Of a DNA stretch of 64,000 nucleotides, positions 35,330 to 44,399 are shown piece after piece. The notes under the pieces are model-generated. The model was not told the DNA's origin and did no database searches. It worked only from the letters and a program-made list of their open reading frames with translations. This stretch comes from Armigeres subalbatus (taxonomy: Eukaryota; Arthropoda; Insecta; Diptera; Culicidae), in contig NC_085139.1 in assembly GCF_024139115.2 (NCBI RefSeq), forward strand, positions 11,255,533 through 11,319,532, written 5' to 3'. Numbering within the stretch: the stretch's first letter is position 1; each line of letters opens with the position of its first letter. The position numbers were made by a program, and so were the translations under genes.

Positions 35330-35432
35330 GCGCCGGTTCGATATTCGTCGGCGGCGGCGTGTGTCAGAATTTTGTTCGACGAAATCCTTTTTAGCCGGCG
35401 GCGGCGGCGTGAATCGGCGTGGCGATTTTTTT
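35330..35432. repeat. CGG-run element, copy 1
   Basis: GTGTGCGCCGGTTCG, CGTCGGCGGCGGCGTGTG and GCCGGCGGCGGCGGCGTGAA form a CpG-rich island in AT-rich DNA, followed by a GAAATTC-type array. Related to 38,660-38,757 and 51,060-51,168. Confidence 0.6.
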
Positions 35433-35850
35433 TTATTACGTTTCTCTTTCTCGTTTCTCTTTTTGCATTTTTTCGGAATGCTTTCAAGATTTTTATTTCC
35501 AAAGAAAGAATCTTTCCCATGAAAAATTTAATGAAGTTCTCCATAAAATACTATAAGTTTTTCCTAAATCTGGAAACTATTTTCGAATTTTTCACGGGAA
35601 CTACTTTGAGGTTTCGAGAAATCTAAGAAGAAATCCAAGAGAAGCTCTTTAGAATTCCTAAATAAAATTGTTTGAAATTTCAACATAAAATTCGTCTTAA
35701 TTTACATGAGAAACTTCAGAATTTCCACGAGAAATAGTTTTTAACTTCTACAGGAAAATCTTCGAAAATTCACGGAAAGTTTCTGTTGAGATTCTGTTGA
35801 GCATTCTTCGAAATTTACACAGACAATTCTTCATAATTGTAGGAGAGGCT
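35433..35850. repeat. Degenerate AATTTCCACGAGAAA array
   Basis: Variants such as AAATTTCAACATAAAATTC, AGAATTTCCACGAGAAATAG and AAAATTCACGGAAAGTTTC recur at ~25-30-bp spacing, continuing weakly at 36,385-36,570. Confidence 0.6.
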
Positions 35851-36577
35851 GGTAGAATGGATGTTTTAACGTTGGCTTTCTCAGTCTAGAATAGTTAAGA
35901 CAACTAGTTTGACATGGCCAATAATAAAACAGAGAGAGAGAGAGACTCTAAGACCAGAGTGTAAAATAATCGAAATTTTTTGGTGAACTCCACCTTTCTT
36001 CACTTGTCAGCTCACTTCTAGACACATTCATAGTCGGCTCTGGACTGTCAATATTCAGTTGAATATTAGTCATTGAATATTTATGCACATTTTACAAATT
36101 GATAAATTATTTGAAATCTGAACACTTTTCAAATGAGTAAAGTATTGTATCACATAGAACTGAATCCGATTTTCATCCGCGAGGCACTTTCAACGGTAAA
36201 CATCAACATAAGCAATGCTTATTATGTTTTTTCTGCCCATAGTAAACACACTCAGTGACAGTCGAATGAATGAGTTTGTGGAGTAGTGGGCTGACTATGT
36301 CATTCTATGCCTTGAATATTCATGCGATGTTTGTCAAAATTCGGACCGAAGTTGCTTCATGAAGATGAATATTTTATGCTCTGTCTAAGACTCTAAGAAA
36401 TTTTCAAGGAAAATTCCCTGGAATATTCACGAGAAGTTCTCCGGAACGTTAAAGGGAAACTTCTTAAGAATTTTGTGCGAAGGATTACTCAAAATGTAGA
36501 ATTCAATAAAAAAATCTTTGGATTTCAACAGAAAATAGTTCGCATTTTTTTTGGACTTCTACAGGAATTTTTTTGTA
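35851..36577. other. Unassigned with a (GA)n microsatellite
   Basis: GAGAGAGAGAGAGAC at about 35,931-35,945. A short extension of the AATTTTC array lies at 36,385-36,570. No gene. Confidence 0.45.
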
Positions 36578-36844
36578 CAATAGACGTTCGATAACTGGAA
36601 GTCATTTAACTGCAATACTACTGCAATTCGATAGTTACATCAGTTTTGCAGTTATCGGACAGCTGAACTTCAAAACGATTTCAAATTCGATGATAGCTGC
36701 ATTGCACTGCACAATCAGGTGCACTTCTGTTGCATCTGATGACGTCTGACAATCATTTGACGTCTAGAATGCGTCGCAGTTATCGAACGGCCTGTGCTAA
36801 CTGAAACGAAAACATGTTGCAGTTATCGAACGACTTGTGTATTG
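36578..36844. mobile_element. TIR element, family 'GTTCGATAACTG', copy 1
   Basis: Left CAATAGACGTTCGATAACTG, right GCAGTTATCGAACGACTTGTG as its inverse. AGTCATTTAACTGCAAT and TGCAGTTATCGGAC occur inside. TA is present at the left; the right flank reads TC. A second copy with similar length and interior is at 46,678-46,948. Confidence 0.75.
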
Positions 36845-36869
36845 TCTATAATAAATTCTTGTGAAATTC

Positions 36870-37110
36870 CATTGGCCGAAAGCGACATACGACCGAATTG
36901 GTAATTTGGCTGAAAAAAACCCTTGCCCTTACAGGTCGTTTGGCCGAAATGATCGTTTGACCGAAAAGGTCATCAGCCCGAAAATGTCGTTCGGTCGAAA
37001 ATATCGTTTGGACCGATAGGTCATACTGCCAAATGTCAATAACTGAACGGGTAATCTAGTTGAAAATATATATTCGTTTGGCCTAATGACCGAAATTTCG
37101 TAACCTCTCT
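36870..37110. repeat. TTCGGCC repeat, fragment
   Basis: GCCGAAAGCGACATACGACC, GGTCGTTTGGCCGAAATG and GACCGAAAAGGTCAT. The first clause recurs at 37,210 and 43,683, so the fragments belong to a dispersed family and not to a microsatellite. Confidence 0.65.
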
Positions 37111-37254
37111 ACTTTTTAAGTCGATACCGACCTTTAAGTCAAAAGTCATCTAACCAAATCCCATTAAGCCGAATTGATGCAAACTGTTATCAGGTTGAAA
37201 ATGGTTTGACCGAAAGCGACATACAGCTGAAAACCCCAGATTAATCCACCTAGC

Positions 37255-37485
37255 GTTGGTGGTGCCTTTCTCGACACCAGTTAAGACACCAACCTTATAT
37301 GGGGTTTATATGGTCCAATGTACCATTTTCTTCATAACTTTTAAACGCAATGGCCGATCGTTATAAAATTCAATAGTGATCAACAAGGCTTTGTACCCTG
37401 TGGAATGAAACTTGTTGCGAGAAAATCGGTTAAGGTTAAATTAAGTTAAATTCTAAGCAACTTATCCGTTGTTTTAAAGTTGACA
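37255..37485 (-). mobile_element. Partial TGCCTTTCTC element
   Basis: TGCCTTTCTCGACACCAGTT, AAGACACCAACCTTATATG, AATGTACCATTTTCTTCATA and TTGTTGCGAGAAAATCGG are the inverse of the right third of the element at 55,621-56,463 (TATAAGGTTGGTGTCTTG, TTCTCGCAACAAGTTT). Only this end is present. Confidence 0.65.
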
Positions 37486-37539
37486 AGGCCAATCTAGCCA
37501 TCTAGTGATGAACTAAGCCCTGCAAAAAATCACAAAAAT

Positions 37540-37850
37540 CACTCAACAGAGACTCAATTGGAACTTTCTATGGATATTCTGAATATTTTCCTGTGGAAAT
37601 TTGGAACAGCTTCCCGTGAAAACTCTGGAGAGATTTTCATGTAAATTCAAACAATTTTCCTTGGTAAATCCAAGGAGCTCCTTTTGGTAATTCCCAAGAG
37701 ATCTCGAAAATTGTAATTCATGTCTAAAATCCGAAAATAATTTCCAAATAAATATTTTGGAAAAACTTGAAGAATTTTCTGGAAATTCATAAAATGTTTG
37801 AGGAGAAAAAAAAAATCTCCCGTTAATGTCTTGAAAATATCCAAAATGAC
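37540..37850. repeat. Degenerate GGAAATTTGGAA array
   Basis: AATTTTCCTTGGTAAATCC, TTTTCCTGTGGAAATTTGG and TTTTCTGGAAATTC repeat loosely; same class as 35,433-35,850. Confidence 0.5.
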
Positions 37851-37854
37851 CAAT

Positions 37855-38405
37855 TCAGCCGAACAACACTTTCGACCGAATATCCATTTCGGTCAAATGG
37901 CCCTTTTCGGCCAAACTACTATTTCGGCCGAAGGGCATATTCGGCTATTAAGCTTTTCGACTTTTTTTTTCAGTTAAAGGAACTGTTCGACCAAATAACC
38001 TTATGCTAGATACCTTAGCAAAGTCTGAAAGCATAATGAGAGCATATACAAAACATATTTTGATTTTGACATGATGATGACAAAATGATTTATAATTTGT
38101 TCTCAAATATGAATCATCATGATTGAGTACATATTTTTATCTCATTTTGCTGTATATTACTAAATATGTAGAATGGTGTTGAAATGTGTACTTATTTTGT
38201 TATCAGAAACTAATATCAAAATTAGCTTTGGATATCAAATTAAGTAAACGTAATCGAAGAACTAACAACATTGAAACAAGTTATCGAATTGCTCACAAGC
38301 TTTGCATCTATCAAATAGTGTTTTCGGTTAAACTACATATTCGGCCAAACAACTTTCATCCTTCTGGTCTTCGGCCAAATGGCTTTCTGCCGAACGACTC
38401 TTCAA
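37855..38405. repeat. TTCGGCC repeat with an internal insertion
   Basis: 37,855-38,002 (TCAGCCGAACAACACTTTCG, TTCGGTCAAATGGCCC, CAGTTAAAGGAACTGTTCG) and 38,325-38,405 (TTCGGCCAAATGGCTTTCTG) are two parts that are contiguous at 43,870-44,060. The AT-rich 38,003-38,324 is therefore an insertion or replaced segment, unrecognised. Confidence 0.6.
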
Positions 38406-38659
38406 ATTCAATTTTCAATGATATTTTTTATTTCAGCGGGAAATTCTTCGCAATTTTTACACGAAATGTTCAGCCTAGTTTTTTTTACGCAGAGCTTTCC
38501 GAAATATAAACAAGAAATTGTATGGAATTTTCATGAAAATCATTGACATCTTCACGAAAAATTCTCTGGAGTTTCAACGTGATGTTGCTGAGATCTATCA
38601 GTAAATTATACGGAACTTCCACTGAATCTTCTGAATTTGTACAGAAAGTTTTGCAGATT
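38406..38659. repeat. Degenerate GGAATTTTCATGAAAA array
   Basis: ATGGAATTTTCATGAAAATC, TTCACGAAAAATTCTCTGG and ACGGAACTTCCACTGAAT recur at ~27-30 bp. Runs into the CGG element at its right. Confidence 0.6.
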
Positions 38660-38757
38660 TCTTCAAATTTTAATCGGCGTGAAAAATCATAGATCAGTGG
38701 CGTGGAAAATTTAAAACCGGTGGCGCGCCGATGCAAACATGTCGGCGGCGGCGGCAT
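38660..38757. repeat. CGG-run element, copy 2
   Basis: AATCGGCGTGAAAAATCATA, GATCAGTGGCGTGG, GGTGGCGCGCCGATGCAAAC and GTCGGCGGCGGCGGCATG. It matches 51,060-51,168 in the same order and orientation. Confidence 0.7.
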
Positions 38758-38877
38758 GTTAAAAACTGACTATAAAAAGCTTATTAAACGAGGCACATTG
38801 ATCTTGCGTTAGATTGATTTAAAACACAGTTTTCGTCTTCTTGTTTTCAAAATAACTTCGTTTATAATAAACATTTA

Positions 38878-39132
38878 GGCTGTGAACCATTCAAGGGATT
38901 CGTTTAACTTTTAGTTAAAATTTGACAGTTCGATGGTTATTTTCCCATCGTGGTTAAAATTTTACCCCGAAGCCGACCCATTTGAGTTTTGACAGATTGA
39001 TAGTTATTTGGAACAAAATAGCCATGTCTAACCATGCTCCGGAGCAGGGTTATTTTTAACCACAGAAAAATAACCATCGAACTGTCAAATTTTAACTTAA
39101 AGTTAAACGAATCGCTGGAATGGTTCACAGCC
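38878..39132. mobile_element. 255-bp TIR element with TTA duplication
   Basis: GGCTGTGAACCATTC at the left and GAATGGTTCACAGCC at the right; the arms extend through GATTCGTTTAACTTT and AAATTTGACAGTTCGATGGT with a few mismatches. TTA flanks both sides (38,875-38,877 and 39,133-39,135), as in PIF/Harbinger-type insertions (TWA). No coding sequence. Confidence 0.85.
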
Positions 39133-39135
39133 TTA

Positions 39136-40189
39136 GTCGCTTACCAAAGGGCTTCACATGAATTACCTTCACAACTGCCAACGATTCCTCTCCCGAAGCC
39201 CTCACGGAGATGCAGAGCATTCCTCGGTCTTTTATAACAAAGAGTGTTAAACTAATTTTCCGCTCCTAATCCTAAATTGACAGTAAGGAGCATCGTTAGG
39301 TATTGGTCATGAATTGGAAACTCTGTATACAGTATACAATAAGAATAACTTTTTTAATTGATAATTAATAAATTAATAAATTAATAATTTAATTACATTT
39401 CCTAAGAATATTATTTAATTGGTGAGCTGTGCTTATTTGATGTTTCTCGGCCAATTATGATTAGCAACTACGATGTGTACAGTTAATCAAGCTAAGCTCT
39501 TCTTTGACTATTTGCACAAAATGTAAGGAACATTGCAGATTTGTGGGCATCCAGAACGGGTTGAAAGATCATTAAAATTGCTCATACTGACCAAAACAGC
39601 TGTTATCATATGCCAAGGACACACAGGCAATAGCTCAATTCGTCCAGCTGATTGTATATAAGGCTATGGATCTGTGAAATTCAATCTGAAATACATATCT
39701 TCATGCATTTTAGAAAGGTGCACAAGATTCTTCTAATGAGCAAAAGTATGTTATATATATGTAGACGAATAAGAAGGAATAAGTTTTGGCTGTTGCACCC
39801 TTTTCAAATGTTGGTCTAGTAATACCAATTCTCTATCTGCGTATACGCCTGGCAGATGTGGATACATAATTGAGTATCCCACTAAATAAAAAAAAATAAA
39901 TCTAAGCATTCATTTTCAAATTTTTACTTAGCTCAATACTATAAAACCACGCTGACAAGGCAATATGTAGTATGCTTCAGCATAATTACATAATTCTAAC
40001 TAAGGTGAACTAAGGTTTTAAACCAAATTTGAATCCGTATATGAAAAATTCCAAAAATGCTGGGGTATTGCCTTATCGTCGATTTATCACAGACTGCATC
40101 TTCTGTTATTATAATTCTATTGGTCGCAAAACAGTTATTTGACTTCGAAAAAGTGAAATCAGAATTACGTACATAATGTAAAACCAATT
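39136..40189. other. Unassigned AT-rich sequence with a MITE half
   Basis: An (AATTAATA)n stretch lies at about 39,355-39,395. At about 39,755-39,820, AATAAGTTTTGGCTGTTGCA and CCTTTTCAAATGTTGGTCTA match the right half of the hairpin element at 53,090-53,223. No gene. Confidence 0.5.
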
Positions 40190-40565
40190 TATTAAAAATT
40201 CCGCGGAAAAAAATTAAAATTTCGTTTCGTTTCGAAAAATTTCGAAATAAATGAACCTTGATTTCGTATCGTTTCGAAGACTCGAAAGTAAATCCATATT
40301 TCGTTTCGTTTCGATCCGAATCAACATAGACATTTCAAATTTCGTTTCGTTTCGTTTCGTTAGGAAAAAGTGTGTTATCGCATACCCTTATTTATTATTT
40401 AAGCTTTTTAAAATGATTCTCCTATGCTGTGGGATCTGTCAAAGTCAACACCGTCGTATGTCTTCTTATTTTTACTTGGATTCGTCTATTCGTCACTTAG
40501 GTCGTTGTAAATTGTATCAAGTCTTATGTCGGTCGTAGTGATTGGTGGAATAGGAGTTTGAGGTT
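40190..40565. repeat. Right arm of the large inverted-repeat domain
   Basis: The inverse of 34,470-34,890: the AATTTCGTTTCGTTTCG block first, then TTATTTATTATTTAAGC, CAACACCGTCGTATGTC, TTATTTTTACTTGGATTCG, TCTATTCGTCACTTAGG and GGTGGAATAGGAGTTTGAGG. Together with the left arm it brackets about 5.3 kb. Confidence 0.75.
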
Positions 40566-40780
40566 TTGCGCATTGAACGGTGCTCGGTCGATTTGACGGA
40601 GCCTGCTTACAGCTTTTTAAAGATGTTTTACTGACGTTTGAGGTTTTGGCTTTCAGTCTTTAGGGATCAAAAACGGGGTTTTATGTTTTCATCCGACGTT
40701 TCGGACACATGTATTGTGCCTTTTTCAAGGAGTTAACTATGACTATGAAAACGAAACCAACTTAGCTGCCTTAGCTGCAT
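40566..40780 (-). mobile_element. Possible Penelope-like terminal fragment with hammerhead-like motif
   Basis: On the minus strand, CCTTGAAAAAGGCAC, a short loop, GTGTCCGAAACGTCGGATG, then AAAACCCCGTTTTTGATCCC. Penelope-like terminal repeats carry a hammerhead core (CUGANGA, stem II, GAAAC). Here stem II (GGCAC with GTGTC) and CGAAACGTCGG are present, but the first box is degenerate (CTTGAAA). No RT is visible. The assignment is tentative. Confidence 0.4.
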
Positions 40781-41099
40781 ATGAGCAAGTCAAACACTTC
40801 CTTTTGCCAGTGGAGATATATCAGCTTCCACACTGATATTCTTCCCTCCCCTTTCATACGGGAGCTTGGCAGAAGGAAGGTCGTACGATATGTGCCATCA
40901 CAAATATTGCCCTCCGCTCGCTTTCAAATCGACTTTTATAAAAACATTCCCCATGCCTGCCGTATCCTAACGGAACTATCAATTTTATACTTTCGCCTCT
41001 AATTCTATCATGAACATGTACGTCTAAGTTTGGAAGATGATATTAGCATTTCCATATCATTGTAAATCGTTTAACTTCACGTAGAAGTAATACACTCAA
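40781..41099. other. Unassigned sequence
   Basis: A 73-codon frame has no motif. Nothing else seen. Confidence 0.4.
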
Positions 41100-41475
41100 A
41101 TCATTAATTAATGTGCACATTTTTTAAAATTCCTATGGAACAATCTTCGGAATTTCTACTATTCGGTATTTGAACGTAACATTTTTCGGAGTTTCCATTG
41201 TCCATAAAAAAAATCTAAAGAAGAAGGAAAATCCGTAGGCGGAAAACCATTTGGCAGAATTTCGAAAGTCAACTGTGTTATCAAATCTATAGAATACTTT
41301 TAGGACTTTCCGGAGATTTTTTCGGACATCTTCAGATAAGTTATAAAACTCCTTATGACTATTAAGACAATCATTACATTTCCAGAGTTTATAGAACATT
41401 TCCAAGAAGTATGTCTTCAAATATCTTTACGAAATTCCAGAATTGATTATGGTTTTCTGTAAATTTTATAAAATA
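41100..41475. repeat. Degenerate GGAATTTCTAC array
   Basis: TTCGGAATTTCTACTATTCG, AGAATTTCGAAAGTC and GACTTTCCGGAGATTTTTTC in loose succession; same class as the other GAATTTC arrays. Confidence 0.45.
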
Positions 41476-41590
41476 TGTAATGGTTTCAAGCAATTATTGA
41501 TCTATATTTGAAAGCTACTGAAACGTGTACATCCAGAATAGGTGGTAAATTCCAACCTTTATTCAGTTGGGTCATACCACAATTTACACC

Positions 41591-41750
41591 AATGGATCAA
41601 TCAATAAGCAAAAACTGCCGCTAAGAAACGTACAGATCGAGCCACCGTAGACATGTTCTGTCAAAACAACACGAATATAAATATGCGTATACAGTGCCGC
41701 CGTTGTTTTGATGCGGTGAGTGCAAAATGAGTTACCTTGATTGATCCATT
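41591..41750. mobile_element. Small hairpin element
   Basis: AATGGATCAATCAA at the left and TTGATTGATCCATT at the right are perfect inverses around a 130-bp interior (GCAAAAACTGCC versus GAGTGCAAAATGAG are weak continuations). Confidence 0.5.
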
Positions 41751-42194
41751 CTGATCAGTCAACCGTAGACAAGTACAGTCAGGCTAAGCTAAGTTAATCT
41801 AAGCTGTATCCTTGTTTAGATATTCAACTTTTGTTCAATTCGCATGTTGGTCTGTCTATTCTTTTGAAATTTCAGTAATTCTCTGAGCCTGATCTAGCAG
41901 ATATAATTACGTACTTCCAGCAAGTATTTTTTGAAGAGCAAAAACTATAAAAAAACTACAAGACTTCTTTGGAAATTTCAATACATCATTGAGCCATTTT
42001 TGGAATAGAAAAAATCCTCAGAGAGTCCGAAGAGCCTTTCAGAATAGATTTCTCTTTTACAATCCCGGAAACCTCCACGATTGTCAGTTTTATCTCTGAT
42101 AAACTTTCAAACCTTTGATAGACTTGAAACGTTTAAAAAATATTTTTTTAGATCAAGAAATTGAAACAGTACTAGATCTTTTAGTTATCCATAT
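41751..42194. other. Unassigned AT-rich sequence
   Basis: Includes AGGCTAAGCTAAGTTAATC and loose AATTTC words. No gene. Confidence 0.4.
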
Positions 42195-43066
42195 GGTATG
42201 TTCTTACCACTTGTTCACGAGTGGTACGATTTTCACGAAGTCCGTCCAGTTAGTTGGTTTCGCCGACGACATTGATATCATGGCACGTAACTTTGAGAGG
42301 ATGGAGATGGAGGAAGCCTACATCAGACTGAAAAGCAAAGCTAAACGGATTGGACTAGAATCTAGATAGGAAGAGGCTCAAGGGAGGTCAATGTGAGCCA
42401 CCTACCACGAGTTTCTATCGGTGGTGACGAAATCGTGGTGGTTGAAGAATTCATGTACTTGGGCTCACTGGTGACCGCCGATAACGATACCAGCAGAGAA
42501 ATTCGGAGGCGCATAGTGGCTGGAAATCGTACGTAATTTGGACTCCGCAAGACGCTCCGATCGAATAGAGTTCGCCGCCGTACCAAACTGACTATCTACA
42601 AAACGCTTATAAGACCGGTAGTTCTCTACGGACACGAGACCTGGACGATGCTCGTGGAGGACCAACGCGCACTGGGAGTTTTTGAAAGGAAAGTGTTGCG
42701 TACCATCTATGGTGGGGTGCAGATGGCGGACGGTACGTGGAGGAGGCGAATGAACCACGAGTTGCATCAGCTGTTGGGAGAACCATCCATCGTTCACACC
42801 GCGAAAATCGGAATACTGCGGTGGGCCGGGCACGTAGCCAGAATGTCGGACAGTAATCCGGTAATGGTTCTCGACAACGATCCGACGGGAACAAGAAGGC
42901 GAGGTGCACAGCGGGCAAGGTGGATCGATCAGGTGGAGGACGACTTGCGGACCCTCCGCAGACTGCGTGGTTGGCGAAGTGCAGCCATGGACCGAGCTGA
43001 ATGGAGAAGTCTTTTATGTGCAGCACAGGCCACTCCGGCCTTAGTCTGATAATAAATAAATAAATG
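42195..43066 (+). mobile_element. RTE-like LINE, 5'-truncated 3' end
   Basis: Homology to the 15.4-kb copy starts near 42,205. Reads QLVGFADDIDIMARNFERM with an intact FADD catalytic box, then YIRLKSKAKRIGLESR, FMYLGSLVTADNDTSREIRR, LRKTLRSNRVRRRTKLTIYK, LIRPVVLYGHETWTMLVEDQ, ALGVFERKVLRTIYGGVQ, MNHELHQLLGEPSIVHTAKI, GILRWAGHVARMSDSNPVMV and GTRRRGAQRARWIDQVEDDL. It ends at TGA near 43,049 and a TAATAAATAAATAAATG tail. The last ~400 bp form one open frame (42,648-43,049), so this is the best-preserved copy. Two frameshifts upstream of about 42,620. 5' truncation fits target-primed reverse transcription. Confidence 0.85.
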
Positions 43067-43179
43067 TTCTTACCTAAATCATAGGTAGGACAATGCTTCG
43101 ACTGTCCTACCCAGGTATTTTCATGCGTAGGATATGTCCTACTTGTCCCACCCACTCCCGGCGCCACTGGCCGAAAATG

Positions 43180-44060
43180 TCATTTGCTAAACGGGTGTTA
43201 TGGTCAGAATCGACTCCTTTGGTCAAATGACATTTTTGATCAAATTACCTCTCTGCCAGATAAAGGCGAGCCAGTCAACTGCTGCAAGTCTCTTGAGTAA
43301 AAACATAATAATAATTACCTTTCTACTAAACGACCATTTCGGCTAACGGTATTTTTGATCAACCTATTTATCCAAAGGCTTTTTCGACCCAATGACCAAT
43401 TCGGTCGATTGTGCTTTTCGGCCGTATGTGCTTTTCTTAAATTGGTGAGTCCATTTCGGCTACGCGAGGTTTTCGACCAGATAGGTTGCGGCCGAATGAT
43501 ATATTCAAAAAACCTTCTGACCATGTGACCTTCGCCTAAACGTCGCTTCCTGTCGTTTGGTCGAAAGTCATTTGACAGAAAGCCATTTGTTCGAATGCCA
43601 CTTGACCGATAACACGTTCAGCCGGAAGTCATCTAGCCGAATTCCATTTGCCCGAAACTTTTATTAGGTCGCTAAAGGTTAGGCCGAAAGCGACATACAG
43701 CCGAAAGGGACATTCGGCCAAACTGGTAATTTGGCCGTTAAAGCTGGGCAAACAGCACAGATCATTTAGGAAGAGTAATTTGGCCCGTAAATGTTTTTTC
43801 TGCGAAACGACCAGTCGGCCAAATGGCATTTTCAGCCAAAATGATCATTTCAGCTAAACGACTTTTTCATCAAAATGACTAGTTCAGTCGAACGACACTT
43901 TCGGTCGAATGTCCATTTCAATCAAATGGCCCTTTCTGCCAAACGACCATTTCGGCCAAATTTGGCAAACCGACTTTTTCAGCCAAAGGAACTGTTCGGC
44001 CGAACGACATTTCGGCTTTGTAGCTTTCGGCTAAATGGCTTCCTGCCAAACAATCTTTCT
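43180..44060. repeat. TTCGGCC-type repeat, longest copy
   Basis: Nearly 900 bp of clauses such as GACCATTTCGGCCAAA, GTCATTTGACAGAAAGCC, CGACACTTTCGGTCGAATG and GACTTTTTCAGCCAAAGG, spaced about 18-25 bp. The clause order is shared with fragments at 36.9, 37.2 and 37.9-38.4 kb, so it is a defined repeat family made of degenerate short units. Confidence 0.75.
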
Positions 44061-44206
44061 TCCTTTTGCATATGCACAGCGCATGTTTTCGATACGGAGG
44101 ATTTGATATAATTTTGCGAAAACGAATCCACCTGTCTTGAAGGGACTTGAAACTTCAGCCTCCTACTCTCTAGATTGACTTGATAACCCCTAAACAACAA
44201 GACCAC

Positions 44207-44210
44207 TTAA
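44207..44210. other. TTAA target duplication, left
   Basis: Directly abuts the CCCTTATGCGGCC terminus; its partner is at 49,642-49,645. Confidence 0.75.
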
Positions 44211-44399
44211 CCCTTATGCGGCCAACAAAAAAAACACACGTGGATGGCCGACAGGGTACCCGTGTTCCACTAAATTGATATTCTCATAACTTCAACAATT
44301 TTCAACCGATTTGGATAATTTTGACAGTTTTGGAAACAGAAACTCATATACTTTTTGCCCATTGTCAAGGTTTACAGTTTATGCCCATGGTTATACAAG

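Noticed and set aside
35929..35946. (GA)n run as a regulatory GAGA site
   Set aside because: A short isolated microsatellite with no gene nearby.
39340..39420. AT-rich (AATTAATA)n as a replication origin
   Set aside because: Composition alone; nothing else supports an origin.
42648..43049. 133-codon frame as a host gene
   Set aside because: It is the conserved C-terminal part of the RTE-like LINE, with the LINE's tail directly behind it.
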